A stretch of 64,000 nt of DNA, taken from NCBI GenBank assembly GCA_932521035.1, contig OW051493.1, forward strand, positions 10,562,001 to 10,626,000. Reading direction: 5' to 3'. The position numbers and the translations under genes were made by a program. This DNA comes from Oscheius dolichura (taxonomy: Eukaryota > Nematoda > Chromadorea > Rhabditida > Rhabditidae). Below are positions 10,371 through 22,500 of this stretch, in pieces (position 1 is the first letter of the stretch; each line of letters begins with the position of its first letter). Under the pieces are notes generated by a model, which ran no database searches, was not told the origin of the DNA, and was given only the letters and a program-made list of their open reading frames with translations.

Positions 10371-13300
10371 CTGGTGGCTTCAAAAAGAGCGTTCCGTTTT
10401 TAGCTGGTGGCTTCAAAAAGAGCGTTCCGTTTTTAGCTGGTGGACACGAAAGAGCCTTCCGTTTTTAGCTGGTGGCTTCAAAAAGAGCGTTCCGTTTTTA
10501 GCTGGTGGACACGAAGGAGCATTCCGTTTATAGCTGGTGGACACGAAGGAGCATTCCGTTTTTAGCTGGTGGACACGAAGGAGCATTCCGTTTTTAGCTG
10601 GTGGACACGAAGAAGCATTCCGTTTTTAGCTGGTGGCTTCAAAAAGAGCCTTCCGTTTTTAGCTGGTGGACACGAAGGAGCCTTCCGTTTTTAGCTGGTG
10701 GCTTCAAAGAGAGCCTTCCGTTTTTAGCTGGTGGACACGAAGGAGCCTTCCGTTTTTAGCTGGTGGCTTCAAAAAGAGCATTCCGTTTTTAGCTGGTGGC
10801 TTCAAAAAGAGCGTTCCGTTTTTAGCTGGTGGAGACGAAAGAGCCTTCCGTTTTTAGCTGGTGGCTTCAAAAAGAGCGTTCCGTTTTTAGCTGGTGGACA
10901 CGAAGGAGCATTCCGTTTATAGCTGGTGGACACGAAAGAGCCTTCCGTTTTTAGCTGGTGGACACGAAAGAGCCTTCCGTTTTTAGCTGGTGGACACGAA
11001 AGAGCCTTCCGTTTTTAGCTGGTGGCTTCAAAAAGAGCGTTCCGTTTTTAGCTGGTGGCTTCAAAAAGAGCGTTCCGTTTTTAGCTGGTGGACACGAAGG
11101 AGCATTCCGTTTATAGCTGGTGGACACGAAGGAGCATTCCGTTTTTAGCTGGTGGACACGAAGGAGCATTCCGTTTTTAGCTGGTGGCTTCAAAAAGAGC
11201 GTTCCGTTTTTAGCTGGTGGACACGAAGGAGCCTTCCGTTTTTAGCTGGTGGCTTCAAAAAGAGCCTTCCGTTTTTAGCTGGTGGACACGAAGGAGCCTT
11301 CCGTTTTTAGCTGGTGGCTTCAAAAAGAGCATTCCGTTTTTAGCTGGTGGCTTCAAAAAGAGCGTTCCGTTTTTAGCTGGTGGACACGAAGGAGCCTTCC
11401 GTTTTTAGCTGGTGGACACGAAGGAGCATTCCGTTTATAGCTGGTGGACACGAAGGAGCATTCCGTTTTTAGCTGGTGGACACGAAGGAGCATTCCGTTT
11501 TTAGCTGGTGGACACGAAGGAGCATTCCGTTTTTAGCTGGTGGCTTCAAAAAGAGCCTTCCGTTTTTAGCTGGTGGACACGAAGGAGCCTTCCGTTTTTA
11601 GCTGGTGGCTTCAAAAAGAGCATTCCGTTTTTAGCTGGTGGCTTCAAAAAGAGCGTTCCGTTTTTAGCTGGTGGACACGAAGGAGCATTCCGTTTTTAGC
11701 TGGTGGACACGAAGGAGCATTCCGTTTTTAGCTGGTGGCTTCAAAAAGAGCGTTCCGTTTTTAGCTGGTGGACACGAAGGAGCCTTCCGTTTTTAGCTGG
11801 TGGCTTCAAAAAGAGCGTTCCGTTTTTAGCTGGTGGACACGAAGGAGCCTTCCGTTTTTAGCTGGTGGCTTCAAAAAGAGCCTTCCGTTTTTAGCTGGTG
11901 GACACGAAGGAGCCTTCCGTTTTTAGCTGGTGGCTTCAAAAAGAGCGTTCCGTTTTTAGCTGGTGGACACGAAGGAGCATTCCGTTTATAGCTGGTGGAC
12001 ACGAAGGAGCATTCCGTTTTTAGCTGGTGGCTTCAAAAAGAGCCTTCCGTTTTTAGCTGGTGGACACGAAGGAGCCTTCCGTTTTTAGCTGGTGGCTTCA
12101 AAAAGAGCATTCCGTTTTTAGCTGGTGGCTTCAAAAAGAGCGTTCCGTTTTTAGCTGGTGGACACGAAGGAGCATTCGGTTTTTAGCTGGTGGACACGAA
12201 GGAGCATTCCGTTTTTAGCTGGTGGACACGAAGGAGCATTCCGTTTTTAGCTGGTGGCTTCAAAAAGAGCCTTCCGTTTTTAGCTGGTGGACACGAAGGA
12301 GCATTCCGTTTTTAGCTGGTGGACACGAAGGAGCATTCCGTTTTTAGCTGGTGGCTTCAAAAAGAGCATTCCGTTTTTAGCTGGTGGACACGAAGGAGCA
12401 TTCGGTTTTTAGCTGGTGGACACGAAGGAGCATTCCGTTTTTAGCTGGTGGACACGAAGGAGCATTCGGTTTTTAGCTGGTGGACACGAAAGAGCCTTCC
12501 GTTTTTAGCTGGTGGCTTCAAAAAGAGCGTTCCGTTTTTAGCTGGTGGACACGAAAGAGCCTTCCGTTTTTAGCTGGTGGACACGAAGGAGCCTTCCGTT
12601 TTTAGCTGGTGGCTTCAAAAAGAGCGTTCCGTTTTTAGCTGGTGGACACGAAAGAGCCTTCCGTTTTTAGCTGGTGGACGCGAAGGAGCATTCCGTTTTT
12701 AGCTGGTGGACACGAAGGAGCATTCCGTTTTTAGCTGGTGGACACGAAGGAGCATTCCGTTTATAGCTGGTGGACACGAAGGAGCATTCCGTTTATAGCT
12801 GGTGGACACGAAGGAGCATTCCGTTTATAGCTGGTGGACACGAAGGAGCATTCCGTTTTTAGCTGGTGGACACGAAGGAGCATTCGGTTTTTAGCTGGTG
12901 GACACGAAAGAGCCTTCCGTTTTTAGCTGGTGGCTTCAAAAAGAGCGTTCCGTTTTTAGCTGGTGGACACGAAGGAGCATTCCGTTTATAGCTGGTGGAC
13001 ACGAAAGAGCCTTCCGTTTTTAGCTTGTGGACACGAAGGAGCCTTCCGTTTTTAGCTGGTGGCTTCAAAAAGAGCATTCCGTTTTTAGCTGGTGGACACG
13101 AAGGAGCATTCCGTTTATAGCTGGTGGACACGAAGGAGCATTCCGTTTATAGCTGGTGGACACGAAGGAGCATTCCGTTTATAGCTGGTGGACACGAAGG
13201 AGCATTCCGTTTTTAGCTGGTGGACACGAAGGAGCATTCCGTTTTTAGCTGGTGGACACGAAGGAGCATTCCGTTTATAGCTGGTGGACACGAAAGAGCC

Positions 13301-14029
13301 TTCCGTTTTTAGCTGGTGGCTTCAAAAAGAGCGTTCCGTTTTTAGCTGGTGGACACGAAGGAGCCTTCCGTTTTTAGCTGGTGGACACGAAGGAGCATTC
13401 CGTTTTTAGCTGGTGGCTTCAAAAAGAGCATTCCGTTTATAGCTGGTGGACACGAAGGAGCCTTCCGTTTTTAGCTGGTGGCTTCAAAAAGAGCCTTCCG
13501 TTTTTAGCTGGTGGACACGAAGGAGCATTCCGTTTATAGCTGGTGGACACGAAGGAGCCTTCCGTTTTTAGCTGGTGGCTTCAAAAAGAGCGTTCCGTTT
13601 TTAGCTGGTGGACACGAAGGAGCATTCCGTTTATAGCTGGTGGACACGAAGGAGCATTCCGTTTTTAGCTGGTGGACACGAAGGAGCATTCCGTTTTTAG
13701 CTGGTGGACACGAAGGAGCATTCCGTTTTTAGCTGGTGGCTTCAAAAAGAGCCTTCCGTTTTTAGCTGGTGGACACGAAGGAGCATTCCGTTTATAGCTG
13801 GTGGACACGAAAGAGCCTTCCGTTTTTAGCTGGTGGCTTCAAAAAGAGCGTTCCGTTTTTAGCTGGTGGACACGAAGGAGCCTTCCGTTTTTAGCTGGTG
13901 GACACGAAGGAGCATTCCGTTTTTAGCTGGTGGCTTCAAAAAGAGCATTCCGTTTATAGCTGGTGGACACGAAGGAGCCTTCCGTTTTTAGCTGGTGGCT
14001 TCAAAAAGAGCCTTCCGTTTTTAGCTGGT
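10371..14029. repeat. Array B, P/Q mosaic
   Basis: P and Q units are mixed, often P-Q-P-Q with GAGCC-type P units beside Q. Rare intermediates occur: GGAGACGAAAG near 10830 and CTTCAAAGAGAGC near 10700. The TTTATAG variant begins near 10536, and the AGCTTGTGG variant first appears near 13021. Blocks around 11.2-11.7 kb recur locally with the same P/Q order. Confidence 0.8.
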
Positions 14030-16767
14030 GGACACGAAGGAGCATTCCGTTTATAGCTGGTGGACACGAAGGAGCCTTCCGTTTTTAGCTGGTGGCTTCA
14101 AAAAGAGCGTTCCGTTTTTAGCTGGTGGACACGAAGGAGCATTCCGTTTATAGCTGGTGGACACGAAGGAGCATTCCGTTTTTAGCTGGTGGACACGAAG
14201 GAGCATTCCGTTTTTAGCTGGTGGACACGAAGGAGCATTCCGTTTTTAGCTGGTGGCTTCAAAAAGAGCCTTCCGTTTTTAGCTGGTGGACACGAAGGAG
14301 CCTTCCGTTTTTAGCTGGTGGCTTCAAAAAGAGCGTTCCGTTTTTAGCTGGTGGACACGAAGGAGCATTCCGTTTATAGCTGGTGGACACGAAGGAGCAT
14401 TCCGTTTTTAGCTGGTGGACACGAAGGAGCATTCCGTTTTTAGCTGGTGGACACGAAGGAGCATTCCGTTTTTAGCTGGTGGCTTCAAAAAGAGCGTTCC
14501 GTTTTTAGCTGGTGGACACGAAGGAGCCTTCCGTTTTTAGCTGGTGGCTTCAAAAAGAGCCTTCCATTTTTAGCTGGTGGACACGAAGGAGCCTTCCGTT
14601 TTTAGCTGGTGGCTTCAAAAAGAGCGTTCCGTTTTTAGCTGGTGGACACGAAGGAGCATTCCGTTTATAGCTGGTGGACACGAAGGAGCATTCCGTTTTT
14701 AGCTGGTGGCTTCAAAAAGAGCCTTCCGTTTTTAGCTGGTGGACACGAAGGAGCCTTCCGTTTTTAGCTGGTGGCTTCAAAAAGAGCGTTCCGTTTTTAG
14801 CTGGTGGACACGAAGGAGCATTCGGTTTTTAGCTGGTGGACACGAAGGAGCATTCCGTTTTTAGCTGGTGGACACGAAGGAGCATTCCGTTTTTAGCTGG
14901 TGGACACGAAGGAGCCTTCCGTTTTTAGCTGGTGGCTTCAAAAAGAGCCTTCCGTTTTTAGCTGGTGGACACGAAGGAGCATTCCGTTTTTAGCTGGTGG
15001 ACACGAAGGAGCATTCCGTTTTTAGCTGGTGGCTTCAAAAAGAGCATTCCGTTTTTAGCTGGTGGACACGAAGGAGCATTCGGTTTTTAGCTGGTGGACA
15101 CGAAGGAGCATTCGGTTTTTAGCTGGTGGACACGAAAGAGCCTTCCGTTTTTAGCTGGTGGACACGAAGGAGCCTTCCGTTTTTAGCTGGTGGCTTCAAA
15201 AAGAGCGTTCCGTTTTTAGCTGGTGGACACGAAAGAGCCTTCCGTTTTTAGCTGGTGGACACGAAGGAGCCTTCCGTTTTTAGCTGGTGGCTTCAAAAAG
15301 AGCGTTCCGTTTTTAGCTGGTGGACACGAAAGAGCCTTCCGTTTTTAGCTGGTGGACACGAAGGAGCCTTCCGTTTTTAGCTGGTGGCTTCAAAAAGAGC
15401 GTTCCGTTTTTAGCTGGTGGACACGAAGGAGCATTCCGTTTTTAGCTGGTGGACACGAAGGAGCATTCCGTTTATAGCTGGTGGACACGAAGGAGCATTC
15501 CGTTTATAGCTGGTGGACACGAAGGAGCATTCCGTTTATAGCTGGTGGACACGAAGGAGCATTCCGTTTTTAGCTGGTGGACACGAAGGAGCATTCCGTT
15601 TTTAGCTGGTGGCTTCAAAAAGGGCGTTCCGTTTTTAGCTGGTGGACACGAAGGAGCATTCCGTTTATAGCTGGTGGACACGAAGGAGCATTCCGTTTTT
15701 AGCTGGTGGACACGAAGGAGCATTCGGTTTTTAGCTGGTGGACACGAAAGAGCCTTCCGTTTTTAGCTGGTGGACACGAAGGAGCATTCGGTTTTTAGCT
15801 GGTGGACACGAAAGAGCGTTCCGTTTTTAGCTGGTGGACACGAAGGAGCATTCCGTTTTTAGCTGGTGGACACGAAGGAGCATTCCGTTTATAGCTGGTG
15901 GACACGAAAGAGCCTTCCGTTTTTAGCTTGTGGACACGAAGGAGCCTTCCGTTTTTAGCTGGTGGCTTCAAAAAGAGCGTTCCGTTTTTAGCTGGTGGAC
16001 ACGAAGGAGCATTCCGTTTTTAGCTGGTGGACACGAAGGAGCATTCGGTTTTTAGCTGGTGGACACGAAAGAGCCTTCCGTTTTTAGCTGGTGGACACGA
16101 AGGAGCATTCGGTTTTTAGCTGGTGGACACGAAGGAGCATTCCGTTTATAGCTGGTGGACACGAAAGAGCCTTCCGTTTTTAGCTTGTGGACACGAAGGA
16201 GCCTTCCGTTTTTAGCTGGTGGCTTCAAAAAGAGCGTTCCGTTTTTAGCTGGTGGACACGAAGGAGCATTCCGTTTTTAGCTGGTGGACACGAAGGAGCA
16301 TTCCGTTTATAGCTGGTGGACACGAAAGAGCCTTCCGTTTTTAGCTTGTGGACACGAAGGAGCCTTCCGTTTATAGCTGGTGGACACGAAAGAGCCTTCC
16401 GTTTTTAGCTGGTGGCTTCAAAAAGAGCGTTCCGTTTTTAGCTGGTGGACACGAAGGAGCATTCCGTTTTTAGCTGGTGGACACGAAGGAGCATTCCGTT
16501 TATAGCTGGTGGACACGAAGGAGCATTCCGTTTTTAGCTGGTGGACACGAAGGAGCATTCCGTTTTTAGCTGGTGGACACGAAGGAGCATTCCGTTTATA
16601 GCTGGTGGACACGAAAGAGCCTTCCGTTTTTAGCTTGTGGACACGAAGGAGCCTTCCGTTTTTAGCTGGTGGCTTCAAAAAGAGCGTTCCGTTTATAGCT
16701 GGTGGACACGAAGGAGCCTTCCGTTTTTAGCTGGTGGACACGAAGGAGCATTCCGTTTATAGCTGGT
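14030..16767. repeat. 2738-bp tandem duplication, copy 1
   Basis: Matches the following 2738 bp unit for unit. Shared rare markers at a constant offset of 2738 include CTTCCATTTT (14561 and 17299) and AAAGGGCGTTCC (near 15620 and 18357). The left edge is placed near 14030, where the preceding unit is Q in one copy and P in the other; uncertainty is about one unit. Confidence 0.88.
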
Positions 16768-19505
16768 GGACACGAAGGAGCATTCCGTTTATAGCTGGTG
16801 GACACGAAGGAGCCTTCCGTTTTTAGCTGGTGGCTTCAAAAAGAGCGTTCCGTTTTTAGCTGGTGGACACGAAGGAGCATTCCGTTTATAGCTGGTGGAC
16901 ACGAAGGAGCATTCCGTTTTTAGCTGGTGGACACGAAGGAGCATTCCGTTTTTAGCTGGTGGACACGAAGGAGCATTCCGTTTTTAGCTGGTGGCTTCAA
17001 AAAGAGCCTTCCGTTTTTAGCTGGTGGACACGAAGGAGCCTTCCGTTTTTAGCTGGTGGCTTCAAAAAGAGCGTTCCGTTTTTAGCTGGTGGACACGAAG
17101 GAGCATTCCGTTTATAGCTGGTGGACACGAAGGAGCATTCCGTTTTTAGCTGGTGGACACGAAGGAGCATTCCGTTTTTAGCTGGTGGACACGAAGGAGC
17201 ATTCCGTTTTTAGCTGGTGGCTTCAAAAAGAGCGTTCCGTTTTTAGCTGGTGGACACGAAGGAGCCTTCCGTTTTTAGCTGGTGGCTTCAAAAAGAGCCT
17301 TCCATTTTTAGCTGGTGGACACGAAGGAGCCTTCCGTTTTTAGCTGGTGGCTTCAAAAAGAGCGTTCCGTTTTTAGCTGGTGGACACGAAGGAGCATTCC
17401 GTTTATAGCTGGTGGACACGAAGGAGCATTCCGTTTTTAGCTGGTGGCTTCAAAAAGAGCCTTCCGTTTTTAGCTGGTGGACACGAAGGAGCCTTCCGTT
17501 TTTAGCTGGTGGCTTCAAAAAGAGCGTTCCGTTTTTAGCTGGTGGACACGAAGGAGCATTCGGTTTTTAGCTGGTGGACACGAAGGAGCATTCCGTTTTT
17601 AGCTGGTGGACACGAAGGAGCATTCCGTTTTTAGCTGGTGGACACGAAGGAGCCTTCCGTTTTTAGCTGGTGGCTTCAAAAAGAGCCTTCCGTTTTTAGC
17701 TGGTGGACACGAAGGAGCATTCCGTTTTTAGCTGGTGGACACGAAGGAGCATTCCGTTTTTAGCTGGTGGCTTCAAAAAGAGCATTCCGTTTTTAGCTGG
17801 TGGACACGAAGGAGCATTCGGTTTTTAGCTGGTGGACACGAAGGAGCATTCGGTTTTTAGCTGGTGGACACGAAAGAGCCTTCCGTTTTTAGCTGGTGGA
17901 CACGAAGGAGCCTTCCGTTTTTAGCTGGTGGCTTCAAAAAGAGCTTTCCGTTTTTAGCTGGTGGACACGAAAGAGCCTTCCGTTTTTAGCTGGTGGACAC
18001 GAAGGAGCCTTCCGTTTTTAGCTGGTGGCTTCAAAAAGAGCGTTCCGTTTTTAGCTGGTGGACACGAAAGAGCCTTCCGTTTTTAGCTGGTGGACACGAA
18101 GGAGCCTTCCGTTTTTAGCTGGTGGCTTCAAAAAGAGCGTTCCGTTTTTAGCTGGTGGACACGAAGGAGCATTCCGTTTTTAGCTGGTGGACACGAAGGA
18201 GCATTCCGTTTATAGCTGGTGGACACGAAGGAGCATTCCGTTTATAGCTGGTGGACACGAAGGAGCATTCCGTTTATAGCTGGTGGACACGAAGGAGCAT
18301 TCCGTTTTTAGCTGGTGGACACGAAGGAGCATTCCGTTTTTAGCTGGTGGCTTCAAAAAGGGCGTTCCGTTTTTAGCTGGTGGACACGAAGGAGCATTCC
18401 GTTTATAGCTGGTGGACACGAAGGAGCATTCCGTTTTTAGCTGGTGGACACGAAGGAGCATTCGGTTTTTAGCTGGTGGACACGAAAGAGCCTTCCGTTT
18501 TTAGCTGGTGGACACGAAGGAGCATTCGGTTTTTAGCTGGTGGACACGAAAGAGCGTTCCGTTTTTAGCTGGTGGACACGAAGGAGCATTCCGTTTTTAG
18601 CTGGTGGACACGAAGGAGCATTCCGTTTATAGCTGGTGGACACGAAAGAGCCTTCCGTTTTTAGCTTGTGGACACGAAGGAGCCTTCCGTTTTTAGCTGG
18701 TGGCTTCAAAAAGAGCGTTCCGTTTTTAGCTGGTGGACACGAAGGAGCATTCCGTTTTTAGCTGGTGGACACGAAGGAGCATTCGGTTTTTAGCTGGTGG
18801 ACACGAAAGAGCCTTCCGTTTTTAGCTGGTGGACACGAAGGAGCATTCGGTTTTTAGCTGGTGGACACGAAGGAGCATTCCGTTTATAGCTGGTGGACAC
18901 GAAAGAGCCTTCCGTTTTTAGCTTGTGGACACGAAGGAGCCTTCCGTTTTTAGCTGGTGGCTTCAAAAAGAGCGTTCCGTTTTTAGCTGGTGGACACGAA
19001 GGAGCATTCCGTTTTTAGCTGGTGGACACGAAGGAGCATTCCGTTTATAGCTGGTGGACACGAAAGAGCCTTCCGTTTTTAGCTTGTGGACACGAAGGAG
19101 CCTTCCGTTTATAGCTGGTGGACACGAAAGAGCCTTCCGTTTTTAGCTGGTGGCTTCAAAAAGAGCGTTCCGTTTTTAGCTGGTGGACACGAAGGAGCAT
19201 TCCGTTTTTAGCTGGTGGACACGAAGGAGCATTCCGTTTATAGCTGGTGGACACGAAGGAGCATTCCGTTTTTAGCTGGTGGACACGAAGGAGCATTCCG
19301 TTTTTAGCTGGTGGACACGAAGGAGCATTCCGTTTATAGCTGGTGGACACGAAAGAGCCTTCCGTTTTTAGCTTGTGGACACGAAGGAGCCTTCCGTTTT
19401 TAGCTGGTGGCTTCAAAAAGAGCGTTCCGTTTATAGCTGGTGGACACGAAGGAGCCTTCCGTTTTTAGCTGGTGGACACGAAGGAGCATTCCGTTTATAG
19501 CTGGT
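16768..19505. repeat. 2738-bp tandem duplication, copy 2
   Basis: Second copy of 14030-16767. The one difference I noticed is T at 17945 (GAGCTTTCCG) where copy 1 has G at 15207. Identity continues to about 19505, as expected for a direct tandem duplication of one 2.7-kb block. Near-identity over 2.7 kb argues for a very recent event or an assembly duplication. Confidence 0.88.
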
Positions 19506-22500
19506 GGACACGAAGGAGCATTCCGTTTATAGCTGGTGGACACGAAGGAGCATTCCGTTTTTAGCTGGTGGACACGAAGGAGCATTCGGTTTTTAGCTGG
19601 TGGACACGAAAGAGCCTTCCGTTTTTAGCTGGTGGCTTCAAAAAGAGTGTTCCGTTTTTAGCTGGTGGACACGAAGGAGCATTCCGTTTTTAGCTGGTGG
19701 ACACGAAGGAGCATTCGGTTTTTAGCTGGTGGACACGAAGGAGCATTCCGTTTATAGCTGGTGGACACGAAGGAGCATTCCGTTTTTAGCTGGTGGACAC
19801 GAAGGAGCATTCCGTTTTTAGCTGGTGGACACGAAGGAGCATTCCGTTTATAGCTGGTGGACACGAAAGAGCCTTCCGTTTTTAGCTTGTGGACACGAAG
19901 GAGCCTTCCGTTTTTAGCTGGTGGCTTCAAAAAGAGCGTTCCGTTTATAGCTGGTGGACACGAAGGAGCCTTCCGTTTTTAGCTGGTGGACACGAAGGAG
20001 CATTCCGTTTATAGCTGGTGGACACGAAGGAGCATTCCGTTTATAGCTGGTGGACACGAAGGAGCATTCCGTTTTTAGCTGGTGGACACGAAGGAGCATT
20101 CGGTTTTTAGCTGGTGGACACGAAAGAGCCTTCCGTTTTTAGCTGGTGGCTTCAAAAAGAGCGTTCCGTTTTTAGCTGGTGGACACGAAGGAGCATTCCG
20201 TTTTTAGCTGGTGGACACGAAGGAGCATTCGGTTTTTAGCTGGTGGACACGAAAGAGCCTTCCGTTTTTAGCTGGAGGCTTCAAAAAGAGCGTTCCGTTT
20301 TTAGCTGGTGGACGCGAAGGAGCATTCCGTTTTTAGCTGGTGGACACGAAGGAGCATTCCGTTTTTAGCTGGTGGACACGAAGGAGCATTCCGTTTATAG
20401 CTGGTGGACACGAAGGAGCATTCCGTTTATAGCTGGTGGACACGAAAGAGCCTTCCGTTTTTAGCTTGTGGACACGAAGGAGCCTTCCGTTTTTAGCTGG
20501 TGGCTTCAAAAAGAGCGTTCCGTTTTTAGCTGGTGGACACGAAGGAGCATTCCGTTTTTAGCTGGTGGACACGAAGGAGCATTCGGTTTTTAGCTGGTGG
20601 ACACGAAAGAGCCTTCCGTTTTTAGCTGGTGGACACGAAGGAGCATTCGGTTTTTAGCTGGTGGACACGAAAGAGCCTTCCGTTTTTAGCTGGAGGCTTC
20701 AAAAAGAGCGTTCCGTTTTTAGCTGGTGGACGCGAAGGAGCATTCCGTTTTTAGCTGGTGGACACGAAGGAGCATTCCGTTTTTAGCTGGTGGACACGAA
20801 GGAGCATTCCGTTTATAGCTGGTGGACACGAAGGAGCATTCCGTTTATAGCTGGTGGACACGAAAGAGCCTTCCGTTTTTAGCTTGTGGACACGAAGGAG
20901 CCTTCCGTTTTTAGCTGGTGGCTTCAAAAAGAGCGTTCCGTTTTTAGCTGGTGGACACGAAGGAGCATTCCGTTTTTAGCTGGTGGACACGAAGGAGCAT
21001 TCGGTTTTTAGCTGGTGGACACGAAAGAGCCTTCCGTTTTTAGCTGGTGGACACGAAGGAGCATTCGGTTTTTAGCTGGTGGACACGAAGGAGCATTCCG
21101 TTTATAGCTGGTGGACACGAAAGAGCCTTCCGTTTTTAGCTTGTGGACACGAAGGAGCCTTCCGTTTTTAGCTGGTGGCTTCAAAAAGAGCGTTCCGTTT
21201 TTAGCTGGTGGACACGAAGGAGCATTCCGTTTTTAGCTGGTGGACACGAAGGAGCATTCCGTTTATAGCTGGTGGACACGAAAGAGCCTTCCGTTTTTAG
21301 CTTGTGGACACGAAGGAGCATTCCGTTTTTAGCTGGTGGACACGAAGGAGCATTCCGTTTATAGCTGGTGGACACGAAAGAGCCTTCCGTTTTTAGCTGG
21401 TGGCTTCAAAAAGAGCGTTCCGTTTTTAGCTGGTGGACACGAAGGAGCATTCCGTTTTTAGCTGGTGGACACGAAGGAGCATTCCGTTTATAGCTGGTGG
21501 ACACGAAGGAGCATTCCGTTTTTAGCTGGTGGACACGAAGGAGCATTCCGTTTTTAGCTGGTGGACACGAAGGAGCATTCCGTTTATAGCTGGTGGACAC
21601 GAAAGAGCCTTCCGTTTTTAGCTTGTGGACACGAAGGAGCCTTCCGTTTTTAGCTGGTGGCTTCAAAAAGAGCGTTCCGTTTATAGCTGGTGGACACGAA
21701 GGAGCCTTCCGTTTTTAGCTGGTGGACACGAAGGAGCATTCCGTTTATAGCTGGTGGACACGAAGGAGCATTCCGTTTATAGCTGGTGGACACGAAGGAG
21801 CATTCCGTTTTTAGCTGGTGGACACGAAGGAGCATTCGGTTTTTAGCTGGTGGACACGAAAGAGCCTTCCGTTTTTAGCTGGTGGCTTCAAAAAGAGCGT
21901 TCCGTTTTTAGCTGGTGGACACGAAGGAGCATTCCGTTTTTAGCTGGTGGACACGAAGGAGCATTCGGTTTTTAGCTGGTGGACACGAAAGAGCCTTCCG
22001 TTTTTAGCTGGAGGCTTCAAAAAGAGCGTTCCGTTTTTAGCTGGTGGACGCGAAGGAGCATTCCGTTTTTAGCTGGTGGACACGAAGGAGCATTCCGTTT
22101 TTAGCTGGTGGACACGAAGGAGCATTCCGTTTATAGCTGGTGGACACGAAGGAGCATTCCGTTTATAGCTGGTGGACACGAAGGAGCATTCCGTTTTTAG
22201 CTGGTGGACACGAAGGAGCATTCCGTTTATAGCTGGTGGACACGAAAGAGCCTTCCGTTTTTAGCTTGTGGACACGAAGGAGCCTTCCGTTTTTAGCTGG
22301 TGGCTTCAAAAAGAGCGTTCCGTTTTTAGCTGGTGGACACGAAGGAGCATTCCGTTTTTAGCTGGTGGACACGAAGGAGCATTCCGTTTATAGCTGGTGG
22401 ACACGAAGGAGCATTCCGTTTTTAGCTGGTGGACACGAAGGAGCATTCCGTTTTTAGCTGGTGGACACGAAGGAGCATTCCGTTTATAGCTGGTGGACAC

